Shown in pieces: positions 27,532-35,841 of a DNA stretch of 64,000 bases. The position numbers were made by a program, and so were the translations under genes. The stretch is from Streptomyces montanisoli. GTDB taxonomy: Bacteria > Actinomycetota > Actinomycetes > Streptomycetales > Streptomycetaceae. The stretch is from contig NZ_JAGIQL010000004.1 of the NCBI RefSeq assembly GCF_017813245.1, positions 1-64,000 on the forward strand, read 5' to 3'. The notes beneath the pieces were generated by a model, which searched no databases, was not told where the DNA came from, and saw nothing but the letters and a program-made list of their open reading frames with translations. How positions within the stretch are numbered: position 1 is the stretch's first letter; every line of letters starts with the position of its first letter.

Positions 27532-28448
27532 GCGCTCGCCCCCCACGACTTGATGGCCGCCGCGACGAGCTCCCTGCGCTCCGGTGGCAGCACGCGGCTC
27601 GGCGGGCGCACATCGCGGCCGCACAGCCCCATCAGGTGCAGCGCCTCCTTCACCACGCTGACGTTGTCGGCGCTGGAGTCCTGGGCGCGCAGCTCCTCGA
27701 AGTCGCGTACCCGCGCCCACAGTTCCATCGCGGTGGCGAAGTCCCCGCTCCGCAGCGCCGCCAGCATGGACAGCGAGAGTTCGGGGGCGACGTTGGCGAG
27801 CCCCGAGGTGAAGCCGGTCGCGCCGGAGGCGAAGTAGCCGGGGGCGTACAGCTCGGCGAGACCGGCGACCCACACGAAGCGGTCGAGGCCGGCGTCGCGC
27901 GCGACGGCGGCGAACCGCGCGGCATCGGGCACGGCGTACTTCACGCCGATCACGTTGGGACACAGCTCGCCGAGCCTGGCCAGCTCGGCCCCGCTGATCC
28001 GCGGGTCCCGCACGTAGGGGACGACCCCGAGTTCGGGTACGGCCCGGGCGATCGCGCGGTGGTAGTCGACCCATCCGTCGCGTGACACGTAGGGGTGGAC
28101 GGGCTGGTGGACCATCACCATGTGGGCGCCGGCCTCGCGTGCGTGCTCGGCCGCGGCGACGGCGGTCGGGGTGTCCATGCCGACACCGGCCACGAGCTGG
28201 GCCTCGCCTCCCGCCTCCGCGACGGCGAGCTCGACGACGGCACGGCGCTCCGCCGGCTCCAGCGCGTAGAACTCGCCGGTGTTGCCGTTCGGGACGAGCG
28301 TGGTGACGCCCGCGTCGAGCAGCCTGCGCAGCAGTGCCCGGTAGGCGTCCTCGTCCAGTCCGCCGCCGGCGGAGGTGAACGGTGTGACCGGGACCGCCAC
28401 CACGTCGGCGAGCGCGGCCCGCTGTGTGCCGTGTTCGTGCACGTTCAT
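27528..28448 (-). CDS. DHDPS-family aldolase/dehydratase (2-keto-3-deoxy sugar acid type)
   Basis: A 306-residue (beta/alpha)8 class I enzyme of the dihydrodipicolinate synthase family. The signature VPNGNTGEFYAL is at about 50-62. The Schiff-base Lys is in NVIGVKYAVPD near residue 160 and the Tyr of the catalytic relay is probably in VVPYVRDP. Combined with an IlvD/Edd dehydratase, it most likely processes a 2-keto-3-deoxy acid (dehydratase of the KdgD/AraD type, or an aldolase) and not lysine synthesis. The ATG at 28448 has a good GGAGG site 7 bases away. It is the first gene of the GntR-controlled operon. Confidence 0.87.
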   Translation of the reverse strand: MNVHEHGTQRAALADVVAVPVTPFTSAGGGLDEDAYRALLRRLLDAGVTTLVPNGNTGEFYALEPAERRAVVELAVAEAGGEAQLVAGVGMDTPTAVAAAEHAREAGAHMVMVHQPVHPYVSRDGWVDYHRAIARAVPELGVVPYVRDPRISGAELARLGELCPNVIGVKYAVPDAARFAAVARDAGLDRFVWVAGLAELYAPGYFASGATGFTSGLANVAPELSLSMLAALRSGDFATAMELWARVRDFEELRAQDSSADNVSVVKEALHLMGLCGRDVRPPSRVLPPERRELVAAAIKSWGASA

Positions 28449-28515
28449 CACTGGCCTCCGCGGGAGAGGCACGCCCCGTGAAGGGACGTCATGTGCCCCC
28501 GGGGGACGTACCGTG

Positions 28516-28528
28516 TCTCATATACGAT
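28516..28528. promoter_or_regulatory. Putative GntR operator, copy 2 (catabolic operon promoter)
   Basis: TCTCATATACGAT, exact 13-base match to the gntR promoter copy, 68 bases before the DHDPS-like gene. Confidence 0.68.
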
Positions 28529-28616
28529 CCCCACCTTTCAGCGTGGAGCCGTCTCCCGTCAATACCCGTGAACGCGCGGCTGCGGCAGGGGCTTTCGGGT
28601 GAGTGAGGGGTGGCGA

Positions 28617-28630
28617 ACCATATATGAGGG
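28617..28630. promoter_or_regulatory. Putative distal GntR operator, copy 3 (imperfect)
   Basis: Read on the minus strand this is CCCTCATATATGGT, sharing CTCATATAyGrT with the other two copies. It lies 102 bases beyond copy 2, a spacing that could permit looping. Confidence 0.4.
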
Positions 28631-28669
28631 CTCGTGTCCGCGCGCCAAGCCGGCGGCTACGGCGCCGGC

Positions 28670-29104
28670 TCAGCCGGACAGGACGGTGCAGCCCAGCGCG
28701 ATCAGCGCAGCGACCTTCACGACCTCGAGACCCACGTAGTAGAGGTGGGCACGGGAGCGGTGCAGCGCCGGGTCCTCGCCGGCGAGCACGGCGTCGGAGC
28801 GCCGGTTCAGACTCGGGCGCACGACGGCGAGTTGCCCGGCGAGCACCACCGCGGCGACGGCGGTGAGCGCGATGACGGCCACCGGGGGAGCGCTGACGGC
28901 GACGGTGATGATCACCGCGAGTGCCAGCACGGCCTCGGAGAGGTTGAGGGCGCGAAAGACCCTGCGGCCGATGCCGAGACCGATCGGGATCGTCACTCCG
29001 GGCGCCCCGAACTTCAACGGCGCCTCGAGGAAGGAGATCGCCAGCACCATGCCGAGCCAGACGAAGGTGGCGGCGCTTGCTATGCCCGCTGAGAGCGTGA
29101 TCAT
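28670..29104 (-). CDS. Small four-helix membrane protein (DUF4149-like)
   Basis: A 144-residue protein with four hydrophobic segments (residues about 5-25, 55-75, 76-96 and 125-143). The first has FVWLGMVLAISFLEAPLKF, and later come the LNLSEAVLALAVIITVAV segment and a final VVKVAALIALGCTVL. The pattern resembles small DUF4149-type membrane proteins, which have no firmly known function. It starts 71 bases after the HTH regulator on the same strand and is probably cotranscribed with it. The ATG at 29104 is the first that leaves a plausible hydrophobic N-terminus; the upstream open frame is Arg-rich and unlikely. Confidence 0.7.
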   Translation of the reverse strand: MITLSAGIASAATFVWLGMVLAISFLEAPLKFGAPGVTIPIGLGIGRRVFRALNLSEAVLALAVIITVAVSAPPVAVIALTAVAAVVLAGQLAVVRPSLNRRSDAVLAGEDPALHRSRAHLYYVGLEVVKVAALIALGCTVLSG

Positions 29105-29175
29105 CGGAGCTGCTCGTACTTTCTTGTTGGAGGGACGACGGTGGGATTCGGTGCGGGCGCGAGCGTGCGGCGGGG

Positions 29176-29853
29176 CTATGCGGACCCGGTGGTGACCGTC
29201 AGGCGTGCCAGGCACGCGTCGGGCTCGGCGAACGGTTCGAGGCGGGTGGCCTCGACGGGCGCGCGCAGCTCCGCCAGCGCGCCCTGCATCAGGCCCAGAT
29301 GGAGGGGACACACGACCTCGCCGAACTCCTCGGCCAGTTCGAGGAACGGGCAGTGGCGCAACCTGACGCGGTCCGGCGTGCCGCCCTCGCCGACCGGCTG
29401 CGGGTCGAAGCCAAGATCGGCCAGCATCGCGTTGAGCCGGCCGACCGCCTCCCGCGCCGACGGGCGGCGGGGAGGCGGCAGTTGCTCGACCAGGTAGCGC
29501 CCCCAGGCCCGTCCCGCATCGGTGGCCGCGGCCTCGGCCCCGGATCCGGTCGAGGCCAGCTGGCCGAGCAGGACCCGGGCGAGCAGGCGGTAGCGCCGCG
29601 CCCCTCCGCGGTCCATGCCGCGCCGCGCGGCATGGACCGTGCGCGGCCGCCCGGGCCCGGACGACTGCTCCACCATCCGCTCGACGCGGCCCTCCGCCAC
29701 GAGCGCGTCGAGGTGGAAGCGGACCGTGTTGGGGTGGACGGCGAGCCGGTCGGCGACGTCCGCGACGCCCAGCGGGGTGTCGGCGTCGCGCACGGCGTCC
29801 AGTACGGCCTGGCGGCGCGGGGAGAGGGGCTGCCGCTCGTCGTCAGGGCTCAC
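29176..29853 (-). CDS. Winged-HTH regulator with C-terminal Cys cluster (SufR/metalloregulator-like)
   Basis: A 225-residue regulator. The N-terminal winged helix (about 10-75) contains RQAVLDAVRDADTPLGVADV and TVRFHLDALVAEGRVERM. The C-terminal part holds RHCPFLELAEEFGEVVCPLH, giving Cys-X13-Cys, and another Cys near residue 213 (PDACLARL). Similar spacing is seen in iron-sulfur or metal-sensing regulators such as SufR-type proteins, so redox, NO or metal sensing is plausible but unproven. It is divergent from a hemerythrin/DUF2249-like gene across 105 bases containing an AT-rich palindrome, and leads an operon with a small membrane protein. Confidence 0.75.
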   Translation of the reverse strand: MSPDDERQPLSPRRQAVLDAVRDADTPLGVADVADRLAVHPNTVRFHLDALVAEGRVERMVEQSSGPGRPRTVHAARRGMDRGGARRYRLLARVLLGQLASTGSGAEAAATDAGRAWGRYLVEQLPPPRRPSAREAVGRLNAMLADLGFDPQPVGEGGTPDRVRLRHCPFLELAEEFGEVVCPLHLGLMQGALAELRAPVEATRLEPFAEPDACLARLTVTTGSA

Positions 29854-29883
29854 GCCGCGCTCCTCACACCGGTGGACGATTTC

Positions 29884-29906
29884 TCCAAATGGTACATGTA
29901 ATAATC
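29884..29906. promoter_or_regulatory. AT-rich divergent promoter/operator with TACATGTA palindrome
   Basis: Within the 105-bp intergenic region lies an AT-rich patch with the palindrome TACATGTA (29893-29900) running into TAATAAT (29899-29905), which could be a -10 element. It is the obvious binding place for the adjacent regulator. Confidence 0.4.
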
Positions 29907-29958
29907 GTGGCCACGAGGGCCGGGGACGAAGAGAGTCAGGGACGAAGGGAGCTCCGAG

Positions 29959-30735
29959 GTGGCACCGTCATCCGAGATCTACATCGACGCGACAGAGACC
30001 GACCCGGATGTGCGGGCGCGGGCAGAGGTCCGCGACGTGCACGAGCGGCTGCGCGCCGAACTCGCCGGCTTTACGGGGCCCGAAAGGGCCGCGCGCCCCG
30101 GCGCCCCCTTGGACGCGGCTCCCTTGGAAGCGGCTCCCATAGACGCGGCACCCGTGGACGCGGCTCTCGTCGGCTTCTGCACCGGCGACCTGCGCCGCTA
30201 CCTCGCCGCCGCCGATCAGACGCTGTACGCGGCGGCCTCGGGCGCGGCCGAGACGCGCCTGCTCGTCCGCGCACTGCGCGGCGGCTCCGCGGCACTCGAC
30301 GCGCGTGTCGGCGCGCTGGCCGCCTTCCCCGACGCGGCCGCCGCGGTCGCGGCCGCGCGGGCGGTGGAGGCGGTCCTGGCCGTCCACCTGGCGGCGGAGG
30401 AGACCGTCCTGCTGCCCGCGCTCTCGGCCATGCCGGGCGCGGACCTGCCGACCCTCGTCGCCGATCTGCGCACCCTCCTCGACGGCGGTTCGCTCGACGC
30501 GCCCGCGGTGATCGACGTACGCGAGATCCCGCACGGACGCCGCCACCCGCGGATCTTCGCCCGCTACGCCCGCCTCGCCCCAGGCGAGTCCTTCATCCTC
30601 GTCAACAACCACGATCCCAAGCCGCTGCGCCGGGAGTTCGAGGCCACACACCCCGGCGCCCACACCTGGGACTACGTCGAATCAGGCCCCGACAAGTGGC
30701 GGGTACGGATCGGCAAGGCTTCAGCGGATGCCTGA
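29959..30735 (+). CDS. Hemerythrin-like plus DUF2249 protein
   Basis: A 258-residue protein. The middle (about 70-160) is an all-helical segment resembling a hemerythrin/HHE bundle (LRRYLAAADQTLYAAA, VLAVHLAAEETVLLPAL), but it has only one clear His, so iron binding is doubtful. The C-terminal 75 residues match the DUF2249 pattern: IDVREIPHGRRHPRIFARYARLA and FILVNNHDPKPLRREFEA. DUF2249 proteins are frequently linked to NO or low-oxygen metabolism. A GTG start follows a GGGAGCTCC site. It overlaps the cupin gene by 8 bases and contains a Pro/Ala repeat (30106-30165) between its N-terminus and the helical part. Confidence 0.78.
   Translation: MAPSSEIYIDATETDPDVRARAEVRDVHERLRAELAGFTGPERAARPGAPLDAAPLEAAPIDAAPVDAALVGFCTGDLRRYLAAADQTLYAAASGAAETRLLVRALRGGSAALDARVGALAAFPDAAAAVAAARAVEAVLAVHLAAEETVLLPALSAMPGADLPTLVADLRTLLDGGSLDAPAVIDVREIPHGRRHPRIFARYARLAPGESFILVNNHDPKPLRREFEATHPGAHTWDYVESGPDKWRVRIGKASADA
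30106..30165 (+). repeat. Four in-frame 15-bp repeats in the DUF2249 gene
   Basis: Four tandem 15-base units (CCCTTGGACGCGGCT and variants) encode a Pro-x-(D/E)-Ala-Ala linker. The copies have diverged slightly, with changes mostly at one or two bases. Confidence 0.75.
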
Positions 30736-31117
30736 TCAGCACCACGAGCCCACCGGCGCGCCGGCGCCCGGCTTTCTGTGCGACGTCCACGCCCTCACGG
30801 CGCAGCCGCAGGCGCCCGCCGGCGCGCTGTGGAAGCTCGCCGAGCCCGGACGTCAACTCGATGCCAACGTCATTCACCTGGCGGAGAACCAGCACATCGA
30901 GACCCACGCCGAGCCGGACCTCGACGTGCTCCTGCTCGTCATCGCGGGCCACGGGACCCTGCATGCGCCCGACGGCACCGTGCGGCTGGCCGCCGGAGCG
31001 CTGTGCTGGCTGCCGCACGGCTCGTCCCGCAGTGTCACCGCGGGCGCGGAGGGTCTGGACTACATGACCGTCCACCGGCGCCGGCCCGGAATGCGGATCG
31101 GGCGGCGGCAGGACTGA
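30728..31117 (+). CDS. Cupin-domain protein
   Basis: A 129-residue single-domain cupin. The first motif HIETHAEPDLDVLLLVIAGHG supplies likely metal ligands, and the second is GALCWLPHGSSRSV. It overlaps the DUF2249 gene by 8 bases (ATGCCTGA), the same overlap type as glgE/treS. Small cupins of this type appear with DUF2249 proteins and may bind metal or regulate respiration; no reaction can be named. Confidence 0.8.
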   Translation: MPDQHHEPTGAPAPGFLCDVHALTAQPQAPAGALWKLAEPGRQLDANVIHLAENQHIETHAEPDLDVLLLVIAGHGTLHAPDGTVRLAAGALCWLPHGSSRSVTAGAEGLDYMTVHRRRPGMRIGRRQD

Positions 31118-31304
31118 CGGCGGCGCGGCGCTCGCGCGGGTGAGCGCTCGCGCGCGTGAGTGGGACGGCGGGCCTGGCGAGTTCCCCGCGGGTGGCATGG
31201 CGATCGTCACGTCCGCCTCGGGGATCGGCCCGCCCGGGGCGTGCGACTTCCTGGGGGAGTCCGGCGCAGACGCCGGTGTGTCCCTCGGGGAAGGTCCACG
31301 AAAC

Positions 31305-31684
31305 GTGACAAGTGATCTCGCGGCGGCGTCCCGGGAGACGCCACCGCAGGCGGACGGGCACCGGGGCGCGGCTCCCGGCTTCGAGCCCGGCGGGGCGGGC
31401 GCGTGGCGGAGTGTGCGTCCGCTGCTGATACGCCTGCACTTCTACGTGGGTGTCTGCATCGGCCCGTTCCTGATCGTCGCCGCGGTCACCGGGCTCGCGT
31501 ACACGACGACCCCGCAGCTCGAACACGTCATCTACCGGCACGAGTTGACTGTGACCCGGCCGGGAGCCCGCGCCCCGTGGCGGACCAGGTGCGCGCCGCG
31601 GGGAAGGCCGTGCCGAAGGGCACGCTCGAGACCGTGGGGCCGGCGGCCACGGCCACCTCGTCCACCCGGGTCGCGTTCACCTGA
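31305..31684 (+). pseudogene. PepSY-type membrane protein gene, frameshifted and truncated by a TnpB element
   Basis: The first 85-90 codons from the GTG at 31305 (GGGGAAGG upstream) encode a cytoplasmic tail, then a PepSY-associated membrane helix LIRLHFYVGVCIGPFLIVAAV and the following VTGLAYTTTPQLEHVIYRHE. At a CCCC run near 31572 the protein shifts frame. The second frame continues plausibly as VADQVRAAGKAV to TSSTRVAFT and stops at 31682, next to the left end of an IS605-type element. No PepSY sequence resumes beyond the element. Intact members are several hundred residues and are common beside copper exporters, as here. There are thus two lesions: a one-base shift and loss of the 3' part. 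Confidence 0.75.
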
Positions 31685-31703
31685 CTTCTCGCTCGGAAGC
31701 CTC

Positions 31704-33047
31704 GCCCTTCAGGACCAGGAAAAGCGGCCGGAGCCGCGCAGCGGCGGAGTGCTCTTCGTTCTGCCTGGACGGTGATTTGACGAAGCGTCGGATATACACC
31801 TATGTTGCTTTACGTGAAGATTGTCGCGCAGGTGAAGTTGTTGCCTGCGTCCGCTCATGACGCGGACGCTCTGGTGGCCACTCTGCGTGCCTGCAATCGG
31901 GCCGCGAATCACGCGTCCGAGGTGGCGTTCGAGAAGAACCTGAAGCGGCGCAACGGGTTGCAGGATGCCGTGTACCACGGGATCAAGGCCGACTTCGATC
32001 TCGGGGCGCAGGCCACCGTGCGTACCGTGAAGAAGGTGTGCGACTCCTACGCCACGCTCAAGGCCAACATCCGTGCCGGGAACCACGGGCCAGAGGGTTC
32101 CAAGCGCCGGGCCAAGATCTTGTCGAAGCCGATCCGTTTCCGTGAGACGTCGGCGCAGCCGTACGACGACCGGATGCTGACCTGGAACCTCGACGCGAGG
32201 TCGGTGTCCATCTGGACGGTGGCCGGGCGGTTGAAGGGCATCCCCTTCGTCTGCTCCGACGAGGCGATGAAGCTCCTGTCCTCCCGCAAGGGGGAGTCGG
32301 ACCTGGTGCTGCGGGACGGCATGTTCTTCCTGTACGCCACCATCGAGGTGGTCGAACCCAATAGGTCCGAGCCAGGTGGTTTCCTCGGTGTAGACCTGGG
32401 GATCGTCAACATCGCCACCACGTCGGACGGTCGGATCATGTCCGGCCGGCAGGTCAACCGCTACCGGCAGCGCAAGCGCGATCTGCGCACCAAGCTGCAG
32501 AAGAAGCGCACCAAGTCGGCTGCCCGTGCCCTCAAGCGCAACCGGCGCAAGGAAGCCCGGTACGCCACCCAGCGCAATCACATCATCGCCAAGAAGCTCG
32601 TCGCCCACGCTGAACGCACCTCCCGGGGTATCGGTCTGGAAGATCTGACCGGTATCCGGCAGAGGGTTACGGCCAAGAAGGACCAGCGGGCACGACTGCA
32701 CTCCTGGGCATTCGCCCAGCTCGGTACGTTCATCGAGTACAAGGCCAAGAGGGCTGGTGTTCCCGTGGTCCGTGTGGACCCGAGGAACACCTCCCGTCAG
32801 TGCTCGGAGTGCTGGCACACCCACCGGTCCAACCGGGTGACTCAAGCACGGTTCGTGTGCAGGTCCTGCGGGACGGTTCTGCACGCGGACCACAACGGCT
32901 CCCGCAACATCGCCCACCGGGCCGATGCCGCGTGGCAGCGGGGCGCAGTCAACCGCCCCAGAACGGCCTAGCCGTTCCGGACGCAGGAGACCACAGTGAG
33001 GGCTTCGCGTCCCACTCTGCCTGCAAGCCAGGCCCTTCAGGGCCAGG
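31704..33047 (+). mobile_element. TnpB-only IS200/IS605-type element (minimum extent)
   Basis: The segment is bounded by near-identical subterminal sequences, GCCCTTCAGGACCAGG at 31704-31719 and GCCCTTCAGGGCCAGG at 33032-33047 (15 of 16 bases). The right copy folds as a perfect GGCCC-TTCA-GGGCC hairpin and the left as an imperfect one, as expected for IS605-type ends. It contains tnpB but no Y1 transposase gene, so it would need TnpA from elsewhere. The real ends are probably some bases further out (near 31680 on the left, where PepSY coding stops after GTTCAC). Confidence 0.7.
31802..32971 (+). CDS. tnpB: TnpB/OrfB RNA-guided endonuclease of IS605-type element
   Basis: A 389-residue TnpB. 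The RuvC-like acidic residues are all present: Asp198 in FLGVDLGIVNIA, Glu280 in GIGLEDLTGIR and Asp363 in LHADHNGSRNI. Between the last two is an intact zinc finger (CSEC near 336 and CRSCG near 354). Basic helices RQRKRDLRTKLQKKR cover about 220-260. Length and motifs match active IS605-type nucleases, which use an RNA from the 3' end of tnpB and the element's right end to recognise and cut the empty donor site. Codon use is less GC-biased than its neighbours, consistent with transfer. It may start at 31802 or slightly later (VKIVAQ). Confidence 0.92.
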   Translation: MLLYVKIVAQVKLLPASAHDADALVATLRACNRAANHASEVAFEKNLKRRNGLQDAVYHGIKADFDLGAQATVRTVKKVCDSYATLKANIRAGNHGPEGSKRRAKILSKPIRFRETSAQPYDDRMLTWNLDARSVSIWTVAGRLKGIPFVCSDEAMKLLSSRKGESDLVLRDGMFFLYATIEVVEPNRSEPGGFLGVDLGIVNIATTSDGRIMSGRQVNRYRQRKRDLRTKLQKKRTKSAARALKRNRRKEARYATQRNHIIAKKLVAHAERTSRGIGLEDLTGIRQRVTAKKDQRARLHSWAFAQLGTFIEYKAKRAGVPVVRVDPRNTSRQCSECWHTHRSNRVTQARFVCRSCGTVLHADHNGSRNIAHRADAAWQRGAVNRPRTA

Positions 33048-33253
33048 TAGTTGACCGCCGATGTCTTCCCCTCCCGAGCTCTGCCCATGTGGCGCGGCCG
33101 ACGCGAAAGTGCGGGAACTGGGCGCGCTTCCCGTACGACTACTGATGCGGAACGGGACTCACGGGGCCGCCGGAACAGGTGGTTCACGCGCCTCCCGAAC
33201 TTGCCGAACCCCAGGCACTTCCCGAACCTCCCCCCGCTTCTCAGGAATCACTT

Positions 33254-33484
33254 GTGGCGACCTCCTTTCCCGCACCGACAGCGCGCCGCCGCGCAGCGGG
33301 CGCACCTCTCTCCGGGCTGCTCCCGCTGCTCGGCTTCGCCGTCCTGCTGGCCGCGGTCTTCACCGTGGCGTACGCCGTCGGCTCCGCCTCCGGGCCCGCC
33401 GCCCCCGGCCTGCACCGCACAGGGGGCGGCGGGCCGAAGGGCGGCGGGCCCACAGGCGGGATGGCCGGCATGGGCGGCATGTGA
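33254..33484 (+). CDS. Small membrane-anchored Gly/Met-rich protein of the copper module
   Basis: A 76-residue protein with one membrane helix (LLPLLGFAVLLAAVFTVAYAVG) and a C-terminal tail rich in Gly and Met ending GGMAGMGGM, plus one His. A Met-rich tail beside a copper ATPase suggests weak Cu(I) binding, which is inference. I chose the GTG at 33254 with AGGA 7 bases before it; the frame stays open to 33179. Its stop overlaps the ATPase start (TGATG), so the two are coupled. Confidence 0.65.
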   Translation: MATSFPAPTARRRAAGAPLSGLLPLLGFAVLLAAVFTVAYAVGSASGPAAPGLHRTGGGGPKGGGPTGGMAGMGGM

Positions 33485-35841
33485 TGGCCCATGACACCGC
33501 CGGTGCCACCACGCCGGCCACAACGGACCTGACCGTCACCGGGATGACGTGCGCGGCCTGCGTGGCGCGCGTCGAGAAGCGGCTCGCACGCATCGACGGC
33601 GTACGCGCGAGCGTCAACCTCGCGACCGGCACCGCCCGCGTCCACCACGGCGCCGACGTGGCGCCCGAGGACCTGATCGCGGCCGTCGAACGCGCGGGCT
33701 ACCAGGCCGAGGTGCGGCGGCGCCCGAGCGACGGGAGCGCCCGGAACGACGGGACAGACGAGACGTACGGCGCGACCGGCGCGCGGGCGGACGACGAGCG
33801 TGCCGCACGCACCCGCCTCCTGCTGACCGCGCTGCTCGCCGTCCCCGTACTCGTGCTGTCCATGGTGACCGGGCTGCAGTTCCGCGACTGGCAGTGGTTC
33901 TCCTTCGCCCTCGCCGCGCCCGTCGCCACCTGGGGCGCCTGGCCCTTCCACCGTCGCGCGCTGCGCGGGCTGCGCCACTCGGCCGCCACCATGGACACCC
34001 TCGTGTCCCTCGGCGTCGCCGCGTCCTTCGGCTGGTCCGTGTACGCGCTGTTCGCCGGGGGCGCCGGTGATCCTGGCATGCGCATGCCCTTCTCGCTCGC
34101 GCCCGCCGCGGGCCCGGACACCCCCGGACTCTACCTGGAGGCCGCGGTCGGCGTCCCGTTGTTCGTGCTGCTCGGACGGGCCCTCGAAGGGCGCGCCAGG
34201 CGGGGCACGGGGGCCGCGCTGCGGGCGCTCGCCACCATGACCGTCAAGGAGGCGAGCGTCCTCGACGGCCGGGGACGCGAACACCGCGCCGCGGCCGAAA
34301 CCCTGCGAGTGGGCGATCGGTTCGCCGTGCGTCCCGGCGAACGCGTCGCGACGGACGGAGTGGTGACTGAGGGGCGCGGCGCCGTCGACCTCTCCCTCGT
34401 CACGGGGGAGAGCGAGCCCGTCGAGGTCGGGCCCGGAGACGCCGTGACCGGCGCCGCCGTCAACGCCGGTGGCCGCCTCGTCGTACGGGCCACCGCGGTC
34501 GGCGAGGACACCCGGCTCGCCCGTATCGCCCGGCTGGTCGCCGACGCCCAGGCGGGCAAGGCGCGTGCGCAGCGCGTGGCGGACAGCGTCGCCGGGGTGT
34601 TCGTGCCCACCGTCGTCGCGCTCGCCGTCACCGTCCTCGGGTTCTGGCTCGGCGCGGGCGCGTCCCCGCACACCGCGGTCACCTCGGCCGTCGCCGTCCT
34701 CGTGGTCGCCTGCCCGTGCGCGCTCGGACTCGCCACCCCGACGGCCCTCCTCGCGGCGACCGGCCGCGGCGCCGGGCTCGGCGTACTCGTCTCGGGCCCA
34801 CGCGCGCTCGAAACGCTGCGGCGCGTCGACACGGTGGTGCTCGACAAGACGGGCACCCTCACCACCGGGCGCATGTCGGTCCTCTCGGTGACGGCCGACC
34901 CGGCGGGCTTGGACGAACCGGACGTGCTGCGCCTGGTGGGAGCCGTCGAGCACGCCTCGGAGCACCCGGTGGGCCGCGCCGTCACCGCCCACGCGCGCCG
35001 CCGGCTGCCCGGGGCCGAACTGCCGCCGGCCACGGACTTCGCCGCCACCGCGGGCTCGGGCGTGCGCGGCACGGTCGAGGGCCGCCGCGTGGTGGTGCGC
35101 AGCGCGGAGGGCGACCTGCCGGAGGGACTCGCGCGAGCGCGGGACGCGGCGGCCGCCCGCGCCCACACGGCCGTGGTCGCCGTCGTGGACGAGCGGCCCG
35201 AACTGCTCATCGAGATCGGGGACGTGCTGCGCCCCTCCGCCTACCGCGCCGTCGAGCGGCTGCGCCGCCTCGGCCTGTCCGTCGTCCTCGCCACGGGGGA
35301 CGGGCAGGGCCCGGCGCACGCCGTCGCCGGCAGGCTGCGTGTCACCGAGGTGCACGCGCGCCAGAGCCCCGAGGACAAGGCGCGGCTCGTGCGGGACATG
35401 CGCGGGCGCGGGCAGCGTGTCGCCGTGGTCGGTGACGGCGTCAACGACACGGCAGCGCTGGCCGCCGCGGACCTCGGCATCGCCATGGGCGGCGGCACGG
35501 ACGCGGCCATCGGCGCCGCCGACGTGACGCTCGTGCGCGAGGACGCCATCGAGGCCCTGGTGGACGCCGTCCTGCTGGCCAGGCGGACGATGGCGACCGT
35601 GCGGGGCAACCTGCTGTGGGCCTTCGGGTACAACGCGGTCACCCTGCCGCTCGCCGCACTCGGGCTGCTCGCCCCGACGATCGCCGCCGCGGCCATGTCC
35701 GCGAGTTCCGTCCTCGTCGTCGCGTCGAGCCTGCGCCTGCGCACCTGGCGGCCGGGGCCGCGCCGGACACCCCGCGCGGCGCTTGGACCACGCGCGTACG
35801 CGGGCCCAGGGAGCGCGGCCGGGCGCGGGGGCGCGCGATGA
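33484..35841 (+). CDS. copA: Copper-exporting P1B-type ATPase
   Basis: A 785-residue heavy-metal ATPase. One N-terminal HMA domain carries GMTCAACV (Cys23/Cys26). Then come eight membrane segments with the CPC metal site at 410-412 (VVACPCALGLATP). The phosphorylation motif DKTGTLT has Asp454, the actuator loop is TGESEPV, the HP motif EHPVG and the hinge GDGVNDTAAL. CPC with one GMTCxxC domain indicates Cu(I) export across the membrane. The C-terminus has a long Arg/Pro/Gly tail. It overlaps the small membrane protein gene before it and the PCuAC-like gene after it (ATGA), giving a compact copper operon. Confidence 0.95.
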   Translation: MAHDTAGATTPATTDLTVTGMTCAACVARVEKRLARIDGVRASVNLATGTARVHHGADVAPEDLIAAVERAGYQAEVRRRPSDGSARNDGTDETYGATGARADDERAARTRLLLTALLAVPVLVLSMVTGLQFRDWQWFSFALAAPVATWGAWPFHRRALRGLRHSAATMDTLVSLGVAASFGWSVYALFAGGAGDPGMRMPFSLAPAAGPDTPGLYLEAAVGVPLFVLLGRALEGRARRGTGAALRALATMTVKEASVLDGRGREHRAAAETLRVGDRFAVRPGERVATDGVVTEGRGAVDLSLVTGESEPVEVGPGDAVTGAAVNAGGRLVVRATAVGEDTRLARIARLVADAQAGKARAQRVADSVAGVFVPTVVALAVTVLGFWLGAGASPHTAVTSAVAVLVVACPCALGLATPTALLAATGRGAGLGVLVSGPRALETLRRVDTVVLDKTGTLTTGRMSVLSVTADPAGLDEPDVLRLVGAVEHASEHPVGRAVTAHARRRLPGAELPPATDFAATAGSGVRGTVEGRRVVVRSAEGDLPEGLARARDAAAARAHTAVVAVVDERPELLIEIGDVLRPSAYRAVERLRRLGLSVVLATGDGQGPAHAVAGRLRVTEVHARQSPEDKARLVRDMRGRGQRVAVVGDGVNDTAALAAADLGIAMGGGTDAAIGAADVTLVREDAIEALVDAVLLARRTMATVRGNLLWAFGYNAVTLPLAALGLLAPTIAAAAMSASSVLVVASSLRLRTWRPGPRRTPRAALGPRAYAGPGSAAGRGGAR

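Noticed and set aside
25777..28448. Branched-chain amino acid (ilvD) and lysine (dapA) biosynthesis genes
   Set aside because: The two families are coupled in one GntR-controlled operon next to an importer, which fits sugar-acid catabolism better than two separate housekeeping pathways.
33051..33253. 3' remnant of the PepSY gene after the TnpB element
   Set aside because: All three frames were read and none continues a PepSY or membrane-helix pattern, so I treat the 3' part as lost.
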